Shown here: positions 21,253 through 32,685 of the stretch, piece after piece
How positions within the stretch are numbered: position 1 is the stretch's first letter
Layout of the letters: the number at the start of each line of letters is the position of its first letter
DNA from: Carettochelys insculpta
Taxonomy: Eukaryota > Chordata > Testudines > Carettochelyidae
Assembly (NCBI RefSeq): GCF_033958435.1
Contig: NC_134137.1
Span: 113,160,501-113,224,500, forward strand
DNA: 64,000 nt
Reading direction: 5' to 3'
Position numbers and translations under genes: made by a program
The notes under the pieces: generated by a model
The model's input: the letters and a program-made list of their open reading frames with translations, nothing else
The model's database searches: none
What the model was told of the DNA's origin: nothing

Positions 21253-23944
21253 AAATGAGTTGAATAGGTCACTGCCTTGTGGTGAATACGGGGAAGTGGG
21301 GAAGGAGGCTGACCCGCAGATCTCAAGCTGCTTGTAGCTCTTGGAGCCTTTAAATGTGGCTCCTCCTGAAAACTGCCCATTGGGCATGCCGTCTGCCTGC
21401 TCCACACACGTGCCCCATCAGTTGGTGGGAAAAGTCATGGCAGCAGTGGCAGCAGCCCTGGAGGTGGCTCCAGCAGTGGCTCTGGTGGGTCACCAGCATA
21501 CAATTAAAATAGTGGTTCTGGGGGAGAGGGAGGGCTCTTGTTAAGAGGGAGGGCTGGGAGCACCTGGCTTTGGGGAATAAAAGAAATAAAGTAAAATATA
21601 AAGATTGTTAAGTGTCACACTGATTTCTAATAATACTAATAAATAAACCATTTGTATTATTTATTGTGAAATACCGACCAATATTCTTATATTATGTAAT
21701 AAAGTTTTGTATACTATAATGTGGTGAATATGCCAAGATTAGAACCACAACTGTGGCGATCGTTGAACTCCTATTGGACTCCACTGCCCTAGACTGTCAC
21801 TTAAAAGTAGAAGAGCAGATTCACCACAGTGAGTGGAACAAGGCAACAGACATGTGAAGGTGAAATGGCAGAAATAGTAAAAACATACAATTCAGAACAT
21901 GGCAAAAAGAAAAGCAGTGCAGAGAATGGAACAAAAAAGAACAGAAGACTCGAGCCAAGTACGTTTCCTTTTTCTAAAATTCTGATATAGCATGAAGCCA
22001 TTTATTTTGGTTACAGAATGTGGTGTGTACCTACAGCATTCCATACTCAACCAGGGTCCTAACCCTTTCTTCTGGAATGAATTTCACCCATAGCACTGCC
22101 TTTGAATGAATTCTTTGTTTTTTTTTGTTATACTGTGCATAATTCCTTGCTCTTTCCTTTCCATGCTTTTTAGAATTAAAGTGACATCACAAATTATGCC
22201 CTCAGGTGCAGCTCACTTGACAAATTCACGAATAAATTAATGTTTTTAATGTACCTTACAATTGTAGTTTTTCAATTGTATTTTACTGTTTTACATTTTA
22301 AAAGATTTTTTTTTGTTTCTTGTTACACTTATGACCTCAGAGCAACCTGTATGATTTTCCTACCAATGAATTTTCACTTAAATGAATGTACCATCAAAAC
22401 CAAAACCAAAACCAAAAGAAATTTCCAAAGCAAAATAAAAAGCAAGTACTTTACCACTGGTATCAATTCTGAAATGTAGTGCAAGAAATATACACACGTA
22501 ATTCTTGATTAATCCTGTTATTTTCAATGAATATATATATTTTACACAAAATGATTTATGTTATATTTACTACCACAAAACCTTCCCTCCCCACTCCACT
22601 GTTGAATAAAACTAAATCAATGGCTGTTTTTTCCGTAAAATAATATTTCTGTGGCAATGGAATTAAAGTTTTTGTAAAAATATTTTCTATAAAAACAAAA
22701 CAAATTTTAACTAAAAGCACATGTGCACCTATTCTCATTATTCAATACAAGAGATGAAAAGAATACTTGAGGAAAATACTTTGACATTATTGTGAATTTT
22801 TCTTGAGAATGACTGGCCCAGATTAACCCTCTTATTCTATTCCCAGCCATGTAGAGCAAGATATATTTTCTCGTTTATTGCACTGTTAATTAAACAATGC
22901 CCCCCTCTCAAAAAAAAAAAAACAGCTTCTCATCATCAGTTAAATGTTTTGCATATGTGTTTTATTAAAACATCTGTGTTATTTGGTTTTATAATGGTAT
23001 CCTCTTTCAAATGCAAGGAATTGCACAAAACAAGGTCAATTGAGCATGTAGGGATAATAAAAGACCAATAAAAAAGTAAATGATCAATGTTATTTCTAAA
23101 TACAAAATCTAATGAAAAAAGTACCTGACAAGAAAATTGATTTGCAAAGGGAAATTGTAGGTACAGTAGCTCTGTTTCTTCAAGTTTTTCTAGCTGACCT
23201 TTCCATCTGTGGCTCCATGCCCGAGTATAAAAAGTTCATTTGATTCCTTTGCTGATTCCTTTCCAGATAATTTTTGTTAGCTGCCATTATAAGAGAGGAT
23301 ATCCAATTGCCACTAATGTATCATTGAGATTATGCTATTTGAATAAAAAGTTTCCACCATAACCACATTAAAAATTAGGGATAAGGTAAAAACATGTCAC
23401 ATGTATACTTTGGCACCAGAGCCATGACTTTTATAAAATGTCTACTTGTTTTAAACAACCTAAATCAGTCAATAAAGTTCCCCATTGAAGTTAAAATTGA
23501 TGGTCAATTACCTTCCTTAGAGATATTACTGGGATGATAAGAAAATAACTCTCAGCTTTAGTGTCTAAAGAAAATCCACTCACATAGACAGGTACTTATG
23601 TTTTCATTCAAAGCATTATAAGGCTGTAAAATTGGAAGCAATCACATTTTTGACAGCTCTTTTTATTAGTTCAGAGTGTTACAGCTCACTACTGGAAGAA
23701 TTAAAATACATTTGGACCACAGTACTCAACAATTATCCTTTAGAAATGAGAGAGGAGGACAGTATGTCAGTGAAGATTTGGCTATGACTAGAGTAGAGTT
23801 TAGCGACCTCCAGGTATTTTAGTACATGCCTCATTGTTCTGGTATGTATTGTTTTCCAAAGTGAAATGAGAAGGCTGAAAACATTTGCTTCATCGTAAGA
23901 AAAGCACCAACCACTTCCTAATTTTAGAGTTACACATAACTTCG
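21253..23944. other. No gene; mixed then AT-rich stretch
   Basis: 21,260-21,590 is GC-richer with GGCAGCAG and GGAGGG words and could be a decayed repeat that I cannot name. The rest is AT-rich, with a short (AAAACC)n run at about 22,394-22,420 and a poly-A run at 22,910-22,922. No gene or named repeat is recognised. Confidence 0.45.
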
Positions 23945-24243
23945 GCATCTCTTCTTCTTGGACTGAGCCATCAATCGATGAATGTTCCATGATGCCACTG
24001 GTGAGCAAATAAACCAATCCTTGACCAGCAGAGCCAATTATAGATGTCACAAGCTTCCAACTGTTCTTTTCAGATCCTATACTTTTCCTGTAGTGCCTGG
24101 TTATGCTGACTCTCAAAGCATTTAAGGGCCTGTGAAGCGGTTTGCTGTCAGGACAGTACGTCTCAAACTAGAGTTTCCAGATCATTGGGAGATATGCCGC
24201 ATGACTTCAAGTTGGCATTTAAGATGCCTTTATAACACTTATA
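23945..24243 (-). pseudogene. LINE fragment: 3' end with C-terminal zinc-finger-like motif
   Basis: Minus-strand frames read CYKGILNANLKSCGISPND just inside 24,240, then ALKCFESQHNQALQEKY and later WLCWSRIGLFAHQWHH (about 24,020-23,985). The last part resembles the C-x-R-x-C-x-SRIGL-x-S/A-H-Q motif at the end of several LINE ORF2 proteins, and is paralleled by the copy at 32.3 kb. Several stops mark it as dead. It continues the fragment at 24,929-25,497 across a MITE. Confidence 0.72.
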
Positions 24244-24925
24244 AGCTGTGTCTACACGTGCACGCTACTTCGAAGTAGCGGCACTAACTTCGAAATAGCG
24301 CCCGTCGCGGCTACATGCGTCGGGCGCTATTTCGAAGTTAACTTCGACGTTAGGCGGTGAGACGTCGAAGTCGCTAACCTCATGAGGGGATCGGAATAGC
24401 GCCCTACTTCGACGTTCAACGTCGAACTAGGGACCGTGTAGATGATCCGCATCCCGCAACGTCGAAATTGCCGGGTCCTCCATGGCGGCCATCAGCTGGG
24501 GGGTTGAGAGATGCTCTCTCTCCAGCCCCTGCGGGGCTCTATGGTCACCGTGGGCAGCAGCCCTTAGCCCAGGGCTTCTGGCTGCTGCTGCCGCAGCTGG
24601 GGATCCATGCTGCATGCACAGGGTCTGCAACCAGTTGTCGGCTCTGTGGATCTTGTGTTGTTTAGTGCAACTGGGTCTGGGAGGGGCCCTTTAAGGGAGC
24701 GGCTTGCTGTTGAGTCCGCCCTGTGACCCTGTCTGCAGCTGTGCCTGGCACCCTTATTTCGATGTGTGCTACTTTGGCGTGTAGACGTACCCTCGCAGCG
24801 CCTATTTCGATGTGGTGCCGCGCAACGTCGAAGTTGAACATCGACGTTGCCAGCCCTGGAGGACGTGTAGACGTTATTCATCGAAATAGCCTATTTCGAT
24901 GTTGGCTTCACGTGTAGACGTAGCC
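24244..24925. mobile_element. Non-autonomous Harbinger element, 682 bp
   Basis: The ends AGCTGTGTCTACACGTG and CACGTGTAGACGTAGCC form an inverted repeat, and ATA flanks both sides (24,241-24,243 and 24,926-24,928). The interior contains many TTCGA and ACGTCGAA words and a GC-rich block (GCAGCAGCCCTTAGCCCAGGG). The same block occurs in the copy at 47,075. Short frames inside are alanine-rich and not convincing. Taking out the element and one ATA restores a LINE reading frame. Confidence 0.88.
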
Positions 24926-24928
24926 ATA

Positions 24929-25497
24929 CTGACCACCAATAGAGCGCTTTGCATGAGCAAGCTGGCATGAGAACACCACCTTTGGTATCTGTGCATCATC
25001 CATCATCATAACGTAACCAATCCAGAGAAAACATCTGTTCATAAGCACTGTTTCCATGCCCCATGACACTGCACAGCTCAAAAACCTCCATGTTAGGAGT
25101 TTTGTCCCACCAATTCTCGTGGGCAATCTTCAGACAGCGCATATGGAACTGATCGACTTTCAAAACATGGTGGCTATATATTATCCATGACTCTAAGCCA
25201 TATAGCAGGATATTCAGGATAACTGCCTGATAAACTGCTCCCCTGCTATGGAGTTTAACACCTTTGTCATTCCACAGGCATTTGGTCAATTTTCCAAAGG
25301 CAGCGCTGGCTTTGGCTAATCGACCAGGTATATCATGATCTACATTTATGCTAGAGGACAGTACACGTCTGAGGAAGCAGAATTTGTCAACATCCTTAAG
25401 GACTGCACCTGCACCAGTGATCACTGGAGGGCTGGGCTCTTTCCAAACAGGCCGAGGCATAACTTCTGTCTTCTTGATGCTCAGTGAGGCTACATCT
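24929..25497 (-). pseudogene. LINE fragment: ORF2 downstream of the reverse transcriptase core
   Basis: The minus-strand frame reads LSIKKTEVMPRP near 25,480, VDKFCFLRRVLSS near 25,380, ASAAFGKLTKCLWND near 25,310, YQAVILNILLYGLESW near 25,230 and FHMRCLKIAHENWWDK near 25,150. These correspond to the usual ISLKKTEVM, VDKFTYLGS, LLYGCETW and CLR-ILxIxWxD order. It is the middle of a LINE whose two other parts are at 29,267-29,395 and 23,945-24,243. The frame is open for about 165 codons but lacks any reverse transcriptase core. Confidence 0.82.
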
Positions 25498-25858
25498 ACA
25501 CTACAGCGATCTGTCAACATAAGTTACTGTCGGAAGAGCCCTTCTGGCAAAACATCAGTCGACAGATTGCGTCTGCATGCAAAAGCAGATGAAAAGAGCA
25601 AGCTGCTATGTCAACAGAGACTGGCCACACAGCCACAGCTGCTCTCTTGACAGAACAGGGCAGGAAATGCTGTGGACAGGGTTGCAGGGCTGGCAAGCCC
25701 TTCCAGGACTGCTGGCCCAGCACATGCTTAAAGGTGACCCTCCAAACAGCCACCCCCTTCACATTAGAGGTTTTGCAACCCCCATGAAGGATAGCAAAGC
25801 CTGTGCAGGGAGCACACATTGCCTGGGGGAGACCCCCTTGCTGTGCTGCATTCTATGG

Positions 25859-27330
25859 AGCCAGAGCAGCCCCCAATCATGCCCTGGACCCCGGAAGAGC
25901 TGCAGTATCTGCTGCTGATTCTTGCAGCAGCTGTCATCCACCTGCTGTGGCTGCCCATGTGCCACCCCACCTCTGGGGATCCTGATCCCCATGTCCTAGG
26001 GGCACCCCTCACCCCCATGGATCATCAGGCAGGTGTGGTGTTACCAACCAGCACTGCCTTGTGGGTGCACATTGTCATGGGTGAGTGGGATGACGAGTGG
26101 TGGATGCAGAATTTTTGACTTTGCAAGGCAGTGTTCCTGAAGCTCTGCAAACGGCTTGCCTCTGCCCTCTGCGGAGAGGACACCCAGCTGCAACCCGTTA
26201 TCCCTATGGAGCAATGCATGGCCATTATGTTGTGGAACCTTGCCACCCAAGACAGCTGCCTCTCGGTCAGGAATCAGTTTGGGGTTGGCAGATCCACAGT
26301 TGGCGCTGTGCTTATTCAGTCTTGGTCCACAGGTCTAACGTGGAGGGGGAGGACCCACCATAGGGGACCCTCAGGGTTCAAGGGGGGGCTAAGGGAGGAG
26401 CCCCATCCTCGGGGGATGCACCATCCCATCCATGCACAGACCCACTGGAGGGGAGCTGGGGTTCTCTGGGGTATATGGAGGCTGAGCAGGGGCCAGGATC
26501 CCCCCAGAACCCAGGGCCCACCTCCCTTGGTCCCTCACATGCACATTCTGTCTCCTCCTCTTGCAGGTTGTCAAGGCCATCAATGACACCCTGCTTCAGA
26601 GGGTCATCTGGGTTGGAGACTTAGATGCAGCCATGGTGGGCTTCACTGCACTGGGCTTCCCACACTGCTTTGGCACGATCAGTAGGACACACATCCCTAT
26701 CTGAACCCCAGATCACCACACTGCCCAGTATATCAGCCAGAGAGCTGGTACTCAATAATCATGCAGGTCCTGGGTGACCACCGAGGATGTTTCACAGACG
26801 TGTACATGGGATGGTGAGGCTGGGCCCATGATGTGCAGGTTTACTAAATCTCCAGCCTCTGCCAGAGGATAGAGGTGGATATGCACGTCCTGCACCTGGA
26901 GCTTGCCATCAGGGAAACCAACATGCCGTTGTGCATCATGGGGGATGTGGCCTACCCCCTTCTTCCCTGGCTCATGCAGCCATACGCTAGGCACCTGGAC
27001 CTTTTAATGCCCACCCTAACTGGTCTCAGACCCTGGTAGAATGTGCCTTTGGGTGTTCGAGGGCTCGCTTCCAATGTCTCCCCACCCACTTAGACATGGG
27101 GGAGCCAGATGTCTCAGAAGTGTGGGGATGGGGCCTGCTGTACCATCCACAATATTGTGGAGAGAAAGGAGGCCTTCCTCCAGGGGTGGCTGGCTGACAC
27201 CAGCCCCGGGTATGAATAGCCATCTACGGCCCCAAACCACCAAGCCCACCATGACGGGCTGCACATCCAGGAGGCCCTCCAAGACAGCTTCTCCCACAGA
27301 CCCCCAAAGACCCACCCCACGCAAACTCCT
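25859..27330 (+). pseudogene. Harbinger transposase, full domain span but broken
   Basis: Blocks in order are LCKAVFLKLCKRLASAL (26,120), VRNQFGVGRSTVGAVLIQ (26,265), then an intron-like gap ending in TTGCAG at 26,566. Next come VVKAINDTLLQRVI (26,569), LGFPHCFGTISRTHIPI (26,650), HDVQV (26,830), LELAIRETNMPLCIMGD (26,900), ECAFGCSRARFQCL (27,039) and IHNIVERKEAFLQGW (27,140). The first catalytic aspartate (IDGT) reads ISRT. The HD motif and the glutamate of ECAFG remain. The donor site reads TC rather than GT. Several stops and frameshifts break it. Confidence 0.8.
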
Positions 27331-27871
27331 CAAGCCTGCAGTTTCACCCTATCCCCACCATGACCCCATACCCCCATCCACCACTCACCACCTCCTCCCC
27401 AGTAATGAGGGACGCAGGAACATTTTACTAAACAATTTCAGCTAGGGATATTTGTGTAAATAAACATTCTGGACTAAAAAGCTATTTACAGTGTATGGGA
27501 CTATAAAACTATATACTGTGCAGGAGATTTGTAGGGGGGGCATTAGTCCTGGCAGGTGGAAGGAGGTCAAAAGCTACAGCAGACATGGAATCCCCTCCCA
27601 CCCTAGGTTCATGGGCCCCATTGGGGCTGGGATGGGGCCAGGTGCATGGGGAGGTATGGAAGTAGGGAGGATTCAGCAGGCTTAGGCTCAGTGGGCATGT
27701 CAGAGGGGGCCTGCGGGATGCGGGAGGTGGGCATGGCAGGGGCTTGAAGGATGGGGGGCAGGCATGGCAGAGAGGGCTTGGGGGACTGCCATAGTCATAA
27801 TCAACCCTGCCAGGTCAAGGACTGCCTGGGGGAGGACGGAGGGGCGGGACCATCGGAGCCATCGGGACAGT

Positions 27872-27903
27872 GGGGGGGCGGGGGGGTGGAGGGAACGGGG
27901 GGG
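27872..27903 (+). repeat. G-rich tract, G-quadruplex candidate
   Basis: The plus strand has four G-runs of 7, 7, 3 and 7 separated by one to four bases. It lies between the two genes of the Harbinger element. Confidence 0.6.
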
Positions 27904-28009
27904 CCAACCTGCCCCACCTTGTACTTGTGACTCTGGCTAGGTGGGCCATCATTTTGGCCCAGGATCACTTCCAGCACTCCTGCTCCCACGCCCACCACAC
28001 CTCCTCACC

Positions 28010-28910
28010 CCACACCCACTGCTCCATCAGTTTACTTTGCCACTGCATGGCAGCTGTGTACACCTGCATGGCATTGTCGTCTGCCCTGAAGTGGGCTCTG
28101 CACATGCGGGGCTGCTCCCATGCTGGTGGTGGTGTCAGCCTCTTGAGGGGTGCTTTGGGGCTGGCTGACCCTGTTGGTGTGCAGGAGTGGCTGGTCCCAT
28201 CCTCTGACAGTGCAGCTGTAAGAAGAAAGGAGAACACACTGAGTCTTTCTCACAACACAGCCCCCTACGGCCCACCCCCCCCACCATAAGTGTCAGCCTC
28301 CACCCCCAGGATATTGGATGGGGATTTCCTAGGAGCACAGGCATGTGTGCCCTGCACAGTGGGTTCCGCCACATGATACCAGACTGACTGCTCCACCCCC
28401 TAACCTCCCTACCCAACAGTCGACCCGCCCAGCAGGTGCCTGAGCACACAGAGTTCCCTACCTGGGTGGAGAGTGAGCCAGGTGCAGGATGGCCCTCCCA
28501 GCACACCCACACATGTCCCACAGTGCTGTCTACTGTGGTGTGTGCAGCTCGTGTGGATGGCCTGTGCTCAGGGATGGCTGCCCCCCAGTTGCCCTGTTGT
28601 GTGTGACCATGTGGTACTCAACCAGTGCATCCAAGGCCTGCACGTACCCTGTCAGAGATCTTTCCCTTTAGCCTGCACCTGCTCCAGGGTGCAGGATGGA
28701 TAGCCACGTTCCTCAAGGGCTGCTGTGAGGAGGGCATAGCTCAGAGCATTGTGGCACTTCACGGATGGATCCAGCAGGACAGCCTTGTCTGCCCAGAGAA
28801 CCAGGAAGTCCTCCAGTTCTGCCCCAGACCAGGAGGGCACCTGTCTCTGCTGCCTGCATCATGGCTTCTGGTTCAGCGAGTGGCTTCTGAGGCATGGCCA
28901 CAGACAGCAT
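28010..28910 (-). pseudogene. SANT/trihelix gene remnant of a Harbinger element
   Basis: Minus-strand sequence reads PSWSGAELEDFLVLWADKAVL (28,835-28,775) and EERGYPSCTLEQVQAKGKDL (28,715-28,655), then in another frame GYVQALDALVEYH. This is the SANT/trihelix plan seen intact at 20.4-21.0 kb. Sequence down to about 28,010 is weakly like the coiled-coil C-terminal part of such proteins. Stops and frameshifts show it is inactive. It faces the transposase on the plus strand. Confidence 0.68.
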
Positions 28911-29266
28911 GGAGCCTGGGTTGCTTGCACACTACTTCCTGGTGCTGGGCTTCCTGGGCTCCCCATATCTTAAAGAGCAGTTGGAGGACCAGAACATAGA
29001 GCCCTGACTGTGAGGGAGAGAACACGTCCTGACTGCAGCCGGACAGCACCCTGGAGGACCTCTCTGTCAACAAAAGTGCCCCCCACCCCCAGAGCATCTA
29101 CACTGCAGTTTTGCCAACAGTAATCTGTCAACAGAGGCATTATTCCTCAATGCAGGGAGGGATAATGCTGCCAGGGAATGTGCTGAGTTTTGTGCGTAGA
29201 AGCTGTGTGAGTTTTATCAACAAAACCCGAGTTTTGTTAACAAAACTCTCTAGTGCAGAGGAGGCC

Positions 29267-29395
29267 CATGCAAACAAAGTGATCAAAAATCTCTTGTACA
29301 TCCTTCACTGAATGAGTCAACAATGCAGAGTCATAGTGAACATAAGATCACGGAGAGGAGTAACCAAACATCAATTAAAGAGACAGAAGAAACAC
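29267..29395 (-). pseudogene. LINE fragment: end of reverse transcriptase core
   Basis: On the minus strand the sequence reads VHYDSALLTHSVKDVQEIFD and HFVCMGL, ending at 29,267. This is the usual YADDAAL-x-x-HS and x-LQ-x-x-x-DRF order of LINE reverse transcriptases, with the catalytic Asp pair decayed. The next part of the same LINE, LSIKKTEV, lies across the 3.8-kb Harbinger element at 25,485. The upstream end fades by about 29,395. Confidence 0.7.
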
Positions 29396-29724
29396 TGATC
29401 TCTAGAGCTGTATGAATGATTGATTCTTTTGGTCTGATGACGGCTTGGAAATTTAAAAAAAAAAAATCAGGTCACCCAGAAATTGAAAACAAATAGAACT
29501 TTCCACAATAGAGAAGTCAGAACATTTCCTTTTGGATAAAATAAAACATTTCTTTTTTTATGTTTCATTTCAATGTTGGGCATTTCAACTTTCTTTTTTG
29601 CTCCTAAAAGCAAAACAAATCTGGAAATAAAATACTGTCTTCTCAAGGGGACCTAAAGGCAGAACTCCAGCACTCACAAAGCCATGGAAGCGAAGCAATG
29701 CTACCTCCATTATGCTCAATATCC

Positions 29725-29990
29725 CAGTGTTTAGGGAGCTTACCTGGGATATAGAACACTTGGGATTTAAATGCCCACTCTGGAGCAGGGACTTGTGGTC
29801 AGGTTTTCCACCTTATAAATTCATTGGACCAGAGAAAGAGAGAATTTCTCTTAAGTCTGGTGGTTATGGCACTCAGCTGAGGGAAGGCCTAGTTATAAGA
29901 CCCTACCCCAAATCAGAAAGAGGCTGGATTCAAAACTTAGCCACGTGAGTTCTCGAAACCACTGTGTTTTTAGGTATTCAGGAAGATAAC
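29725..29990 (+). repeat. Old tRNA-derived SINE, two tandem tRNA-like units
   Basis: Unit 1 has an A-box-like TTTAGGGAGCTTACCTGGGA (29,730) and a B-box-like GGGATTTAAATGCCC (29,762). Unit 2 has TGGTTATGGCACTCAGC (29,860) and AGTTATAAGACCC (29,891). Spacings of about 30 bases suit a type-2-less tRNA promoter. The copy is diverged, so both the tRNA type and the family are unknown. Confidence 0.5.
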
Positions 29991-31640
29991 TGGAAACACC
30001 CTCACTGACTTCAATGTGGGGCCTCACCATGCCTATTCCATTGGACCCCACTGGCAAAATACTTTAAAGAATATGGTTTGAGAACAGTGCTCAGACTTTG
30101 GTTTGTGCTGGGGTTCAAAGCTCCTTGTTGGTTTTGGGGTAGTAGCAGGATTTAGGTGGCAAAATACATATCCCTTGCAGAAACTTAGTTGTCTATTGGA
30201 GTAAGTGGCGGCAGCTGAGCAAATGTGCCAATGGCATCTAAATGCTGAACTTAAGTATATAACTGCCCATGTGAATCTGGCCCTCCAATTCTGCCCACAC
30301 CTACCTACTTCCCTCAGCCGCTCTCAAGCTTTTTCCTCCCCCCTATCTGTCACATTTTTGTTAGGGAGGAGCAACCCTACACGTTGCTATCATCCCAAAT
30401 GACACCTATGCAATGGAGATGGAGAAGAAGGACAGGACAACAATTTTACAATGCTCAAGCCAAAATACAGGGTTCTTTACAAAATAAGAAACAAGAGAGA
30501 AATCTTCACACCTTTATGGTGGCTGACAGCAAGGGTTTAAGAACACTGTGCAGCAAGATGTTATTTGCAACAACTTCTTCAGAAAAAGAACAGCAGATTC
30601 CCCTTGATTGCACATTGTATGCAAATACCGTGACAACCTTGTGCTGCAAGTTACCTGGAACTTACACCTCTAGCAAGAAAATTGCATAATGCTGCAGTTG
30701 TTTTGGCAGGAAACCAGGCTTCTCAGCCATCCTCAGTTACTAACTGCCACTCCAGACTGAGCAAACATATATAATCAGTTTTTATCACAAACAAAAGGAT
30801 GGGAGGATATTCCACCATCCTCATCCTTGTCTCCTTCTTTCCCAGCAACTGAAAGTCAAAGTTCATCTCAGAAAGAAAAGATACAAAGGCTTCTGGAATA
30901 ACCCATAGGGTAAGAGAGATTATGGCTACAGTAACAGCCACAAAAACTGCATCAATAATAGCTGTTCAGCTGATTGTTCAAGCCATTTATAACCAGTTTG
31001 CTTTCTCCGAATCTCATATGTGTATATACACAAGAAGAAACTCAGAGAAAGTTTTTTCTCATTCTAAAATCACCAGTCATGCAAACAGTGCCCTAATAGT
31101 TCTACAGTGAAATGGACTATTGATGCTTTGCACAACTAAAAAATGTGTTTTGTCAGGAAGTCAGCAGGTGTCAGCTCTCATGGTAACTGCTATTTTTTAA
31201 TTGTGTAATGTCTACCTACAGTGAACTTTTTTCTCCAGTTGATACTGTGCCAAATTCATCGGCATGCTTCAACTGCTTTGTGCCACCCTGGCTTGGCTTG
31301 CTTTGTGGTAGTATTTCTGCATAAAGTCATTACTGCTTTCTGGCAAATCTGGCCCCATATTATTTCAGGCAGGATTTTACTGATTGCACATCTGCCTCAG
31401 TCTGCATATCTGACAGGACATCTGCTTGAGGAAGCAACATTTTCTTTCTTTATTAACAGAAGATGGTGTTTTTTCTCCATTGCCTATTTGGTAACCCTCT
31501 CAACTGATAACTACTAACTGAAGGACTCTCCCACTCAATGCCCAGTCCACAGTGGGGTAGAACTCCTAACTCTTAATTCTGTTCTGTGGGTCATCACTTA
31601 TTACCACGTTTACTTGCAACATATTAGTCAGCCACCTGTC
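29991..31640. other. No gene recognised
   Basis: The sequence contains short frames only. A word TCACTGACTTCAATGTGGGG near 30,000 resembles an ancient amniote repeat phrase. Confidence 0.45.
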
Positions 31641-31641
31641 T

Positions 31642-32412
31642 TTGGACACTGAGCTAAATAGGAGGATCGGAAAAGCGGCCACAACTCTGTCCAGACTCAG
31701 CAAGAGAGTGTGGAATAACAACAAGCTGTACACTCACACCAGAATGCAAGTCTACAGAGCCTGCATCCTCAGCACCCTCCTTTATGGCAGCGAGACTTGG
31801 ACCCTGTATGCCCGTCAGGAAAAGAGGCTGAACGCCTTCCACTTGTGCTGCCTCAGGCGCATCCTTGGAATATCATGGAAGGACAGAGTGACCAACACCG
31901 CCGTCCTCGAGCAAGCTGGAATCCCAGCCATGCACACCCTCCTCAGGCAGTGTCAGCTCCGCTGGCTTGGCCACATCCACAGGATGAATGATGGAAGGAT
32001 TCCAAAAAGACATCCTGTAGGGTGAGCTAGCTTCTGGCAAGAGACCTCCTGGATGCCCCCAGTTACGCTACAAAGATGTCTGCAAGAGAGATCTCAGAGA
32101 GGTAGACATCGAGCTGGACAACTGGGAAGAACTAGCAGACGACCGCAGCAGATGGAGGCAGGGGTTACACAACGGCCTTCAGAAGGGCGAGATGAGGATC
32201 AGACAGCTAGCAGAGGAGAAGCGAGCGCACAGAAAGCACACTAAGGACTTGCCAGACACCCACCACATCTGCAAGAGATGCAGCAAGGACTGTCACTCTC
32301 GTGTGGGTCTTCATAGTCACAGTAGACGCTGTAAATGAAGTCCTCAATTGAAACTATAAAGGGCGCGATCTATAGTCTATGCAGACTGAAGGATGCCTAC
32401 TACTACTACTAG
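31642..32412 (+). pseudogene. Non-LTR retrotransposon 3' end with C-terminal zinc-finger-like motif
   Basis: A first frame (31,642-32,025) reads RIGKAATTLSRLSKRVWNN, CILSTLLYGSETWTLY, FHLCCLRRILGISWKDRVTN, TLLRQCQLRWLGHIHRM and RIPKRHPV. After a +1 shift a second frame (about 32,057-32,338) reads PQLRYKDVCKRDL, LDNWEELADDRSRWRQG and CKRCSKDCHSRVGLHSHSRRC, ending in TGA at 32,336-32,338. The Cys-Cys-His-His/Cys tail is a zinc-finger-like motif. A tail with repeated CTA lies at 32,399-32,411. The frames are long and only once shifted, so this copy looks younger than the LINE at 23.9-29.4 kb. Confidence 0.82.
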
Positions 32413-32685
32413 ATGTTCCTACGTAGTGTAAATAATTTCAAACAGGGTGTGTCCCATTCGTAAACAAGGGAGACAAGGTTGAAAGTCAAGGAATAAGGAA
32501 TCTGACTATAGTAGCAGTCATTTCCCTGAACTCAAGACACACAGGGTTAAAAAATGTCAGAACAATCAGGAACATAGAGGGAAAGAATGATCAGAAATGA
32601 ACGGAAATGCTGACTAAGCTGTAATGAATGGAAGCAGGATGAGAGAGATGCCCGGGGTGGGCAAAAGAGCAGAAAGTGAGTATAA

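Larger units (their letters stand above)
25498..29266. mobile_element. Harbinger element, 3.8 kb, nearly full length, decayed
   Basis: The left end GGCTACATCTACACTACAG is the inverse of the right end CTCTAGTGCAGAGGAGGCC. The terminal parts have TCTGTCGACAGA-like and GTTTTGTTAACAAAAC words, linking it to the MITE family at 9,949 and 4,072. It holds a plus-strand transposase remnant and a minus-strand SANT remnant that converge. The element interrupts a LINE: flanking minus-strand sequence is LINE coding on both sides. The flanking triplets (TGA and CAT) do not match, so the target duplication is unclear. Confidence 0.85.

Noticed and set aside
24427..24881. Alanine-rich and Arg-rich frames
   Set aside because: They are inside a non-autonomous element and the related copy at 47 kb does not keep the frames.
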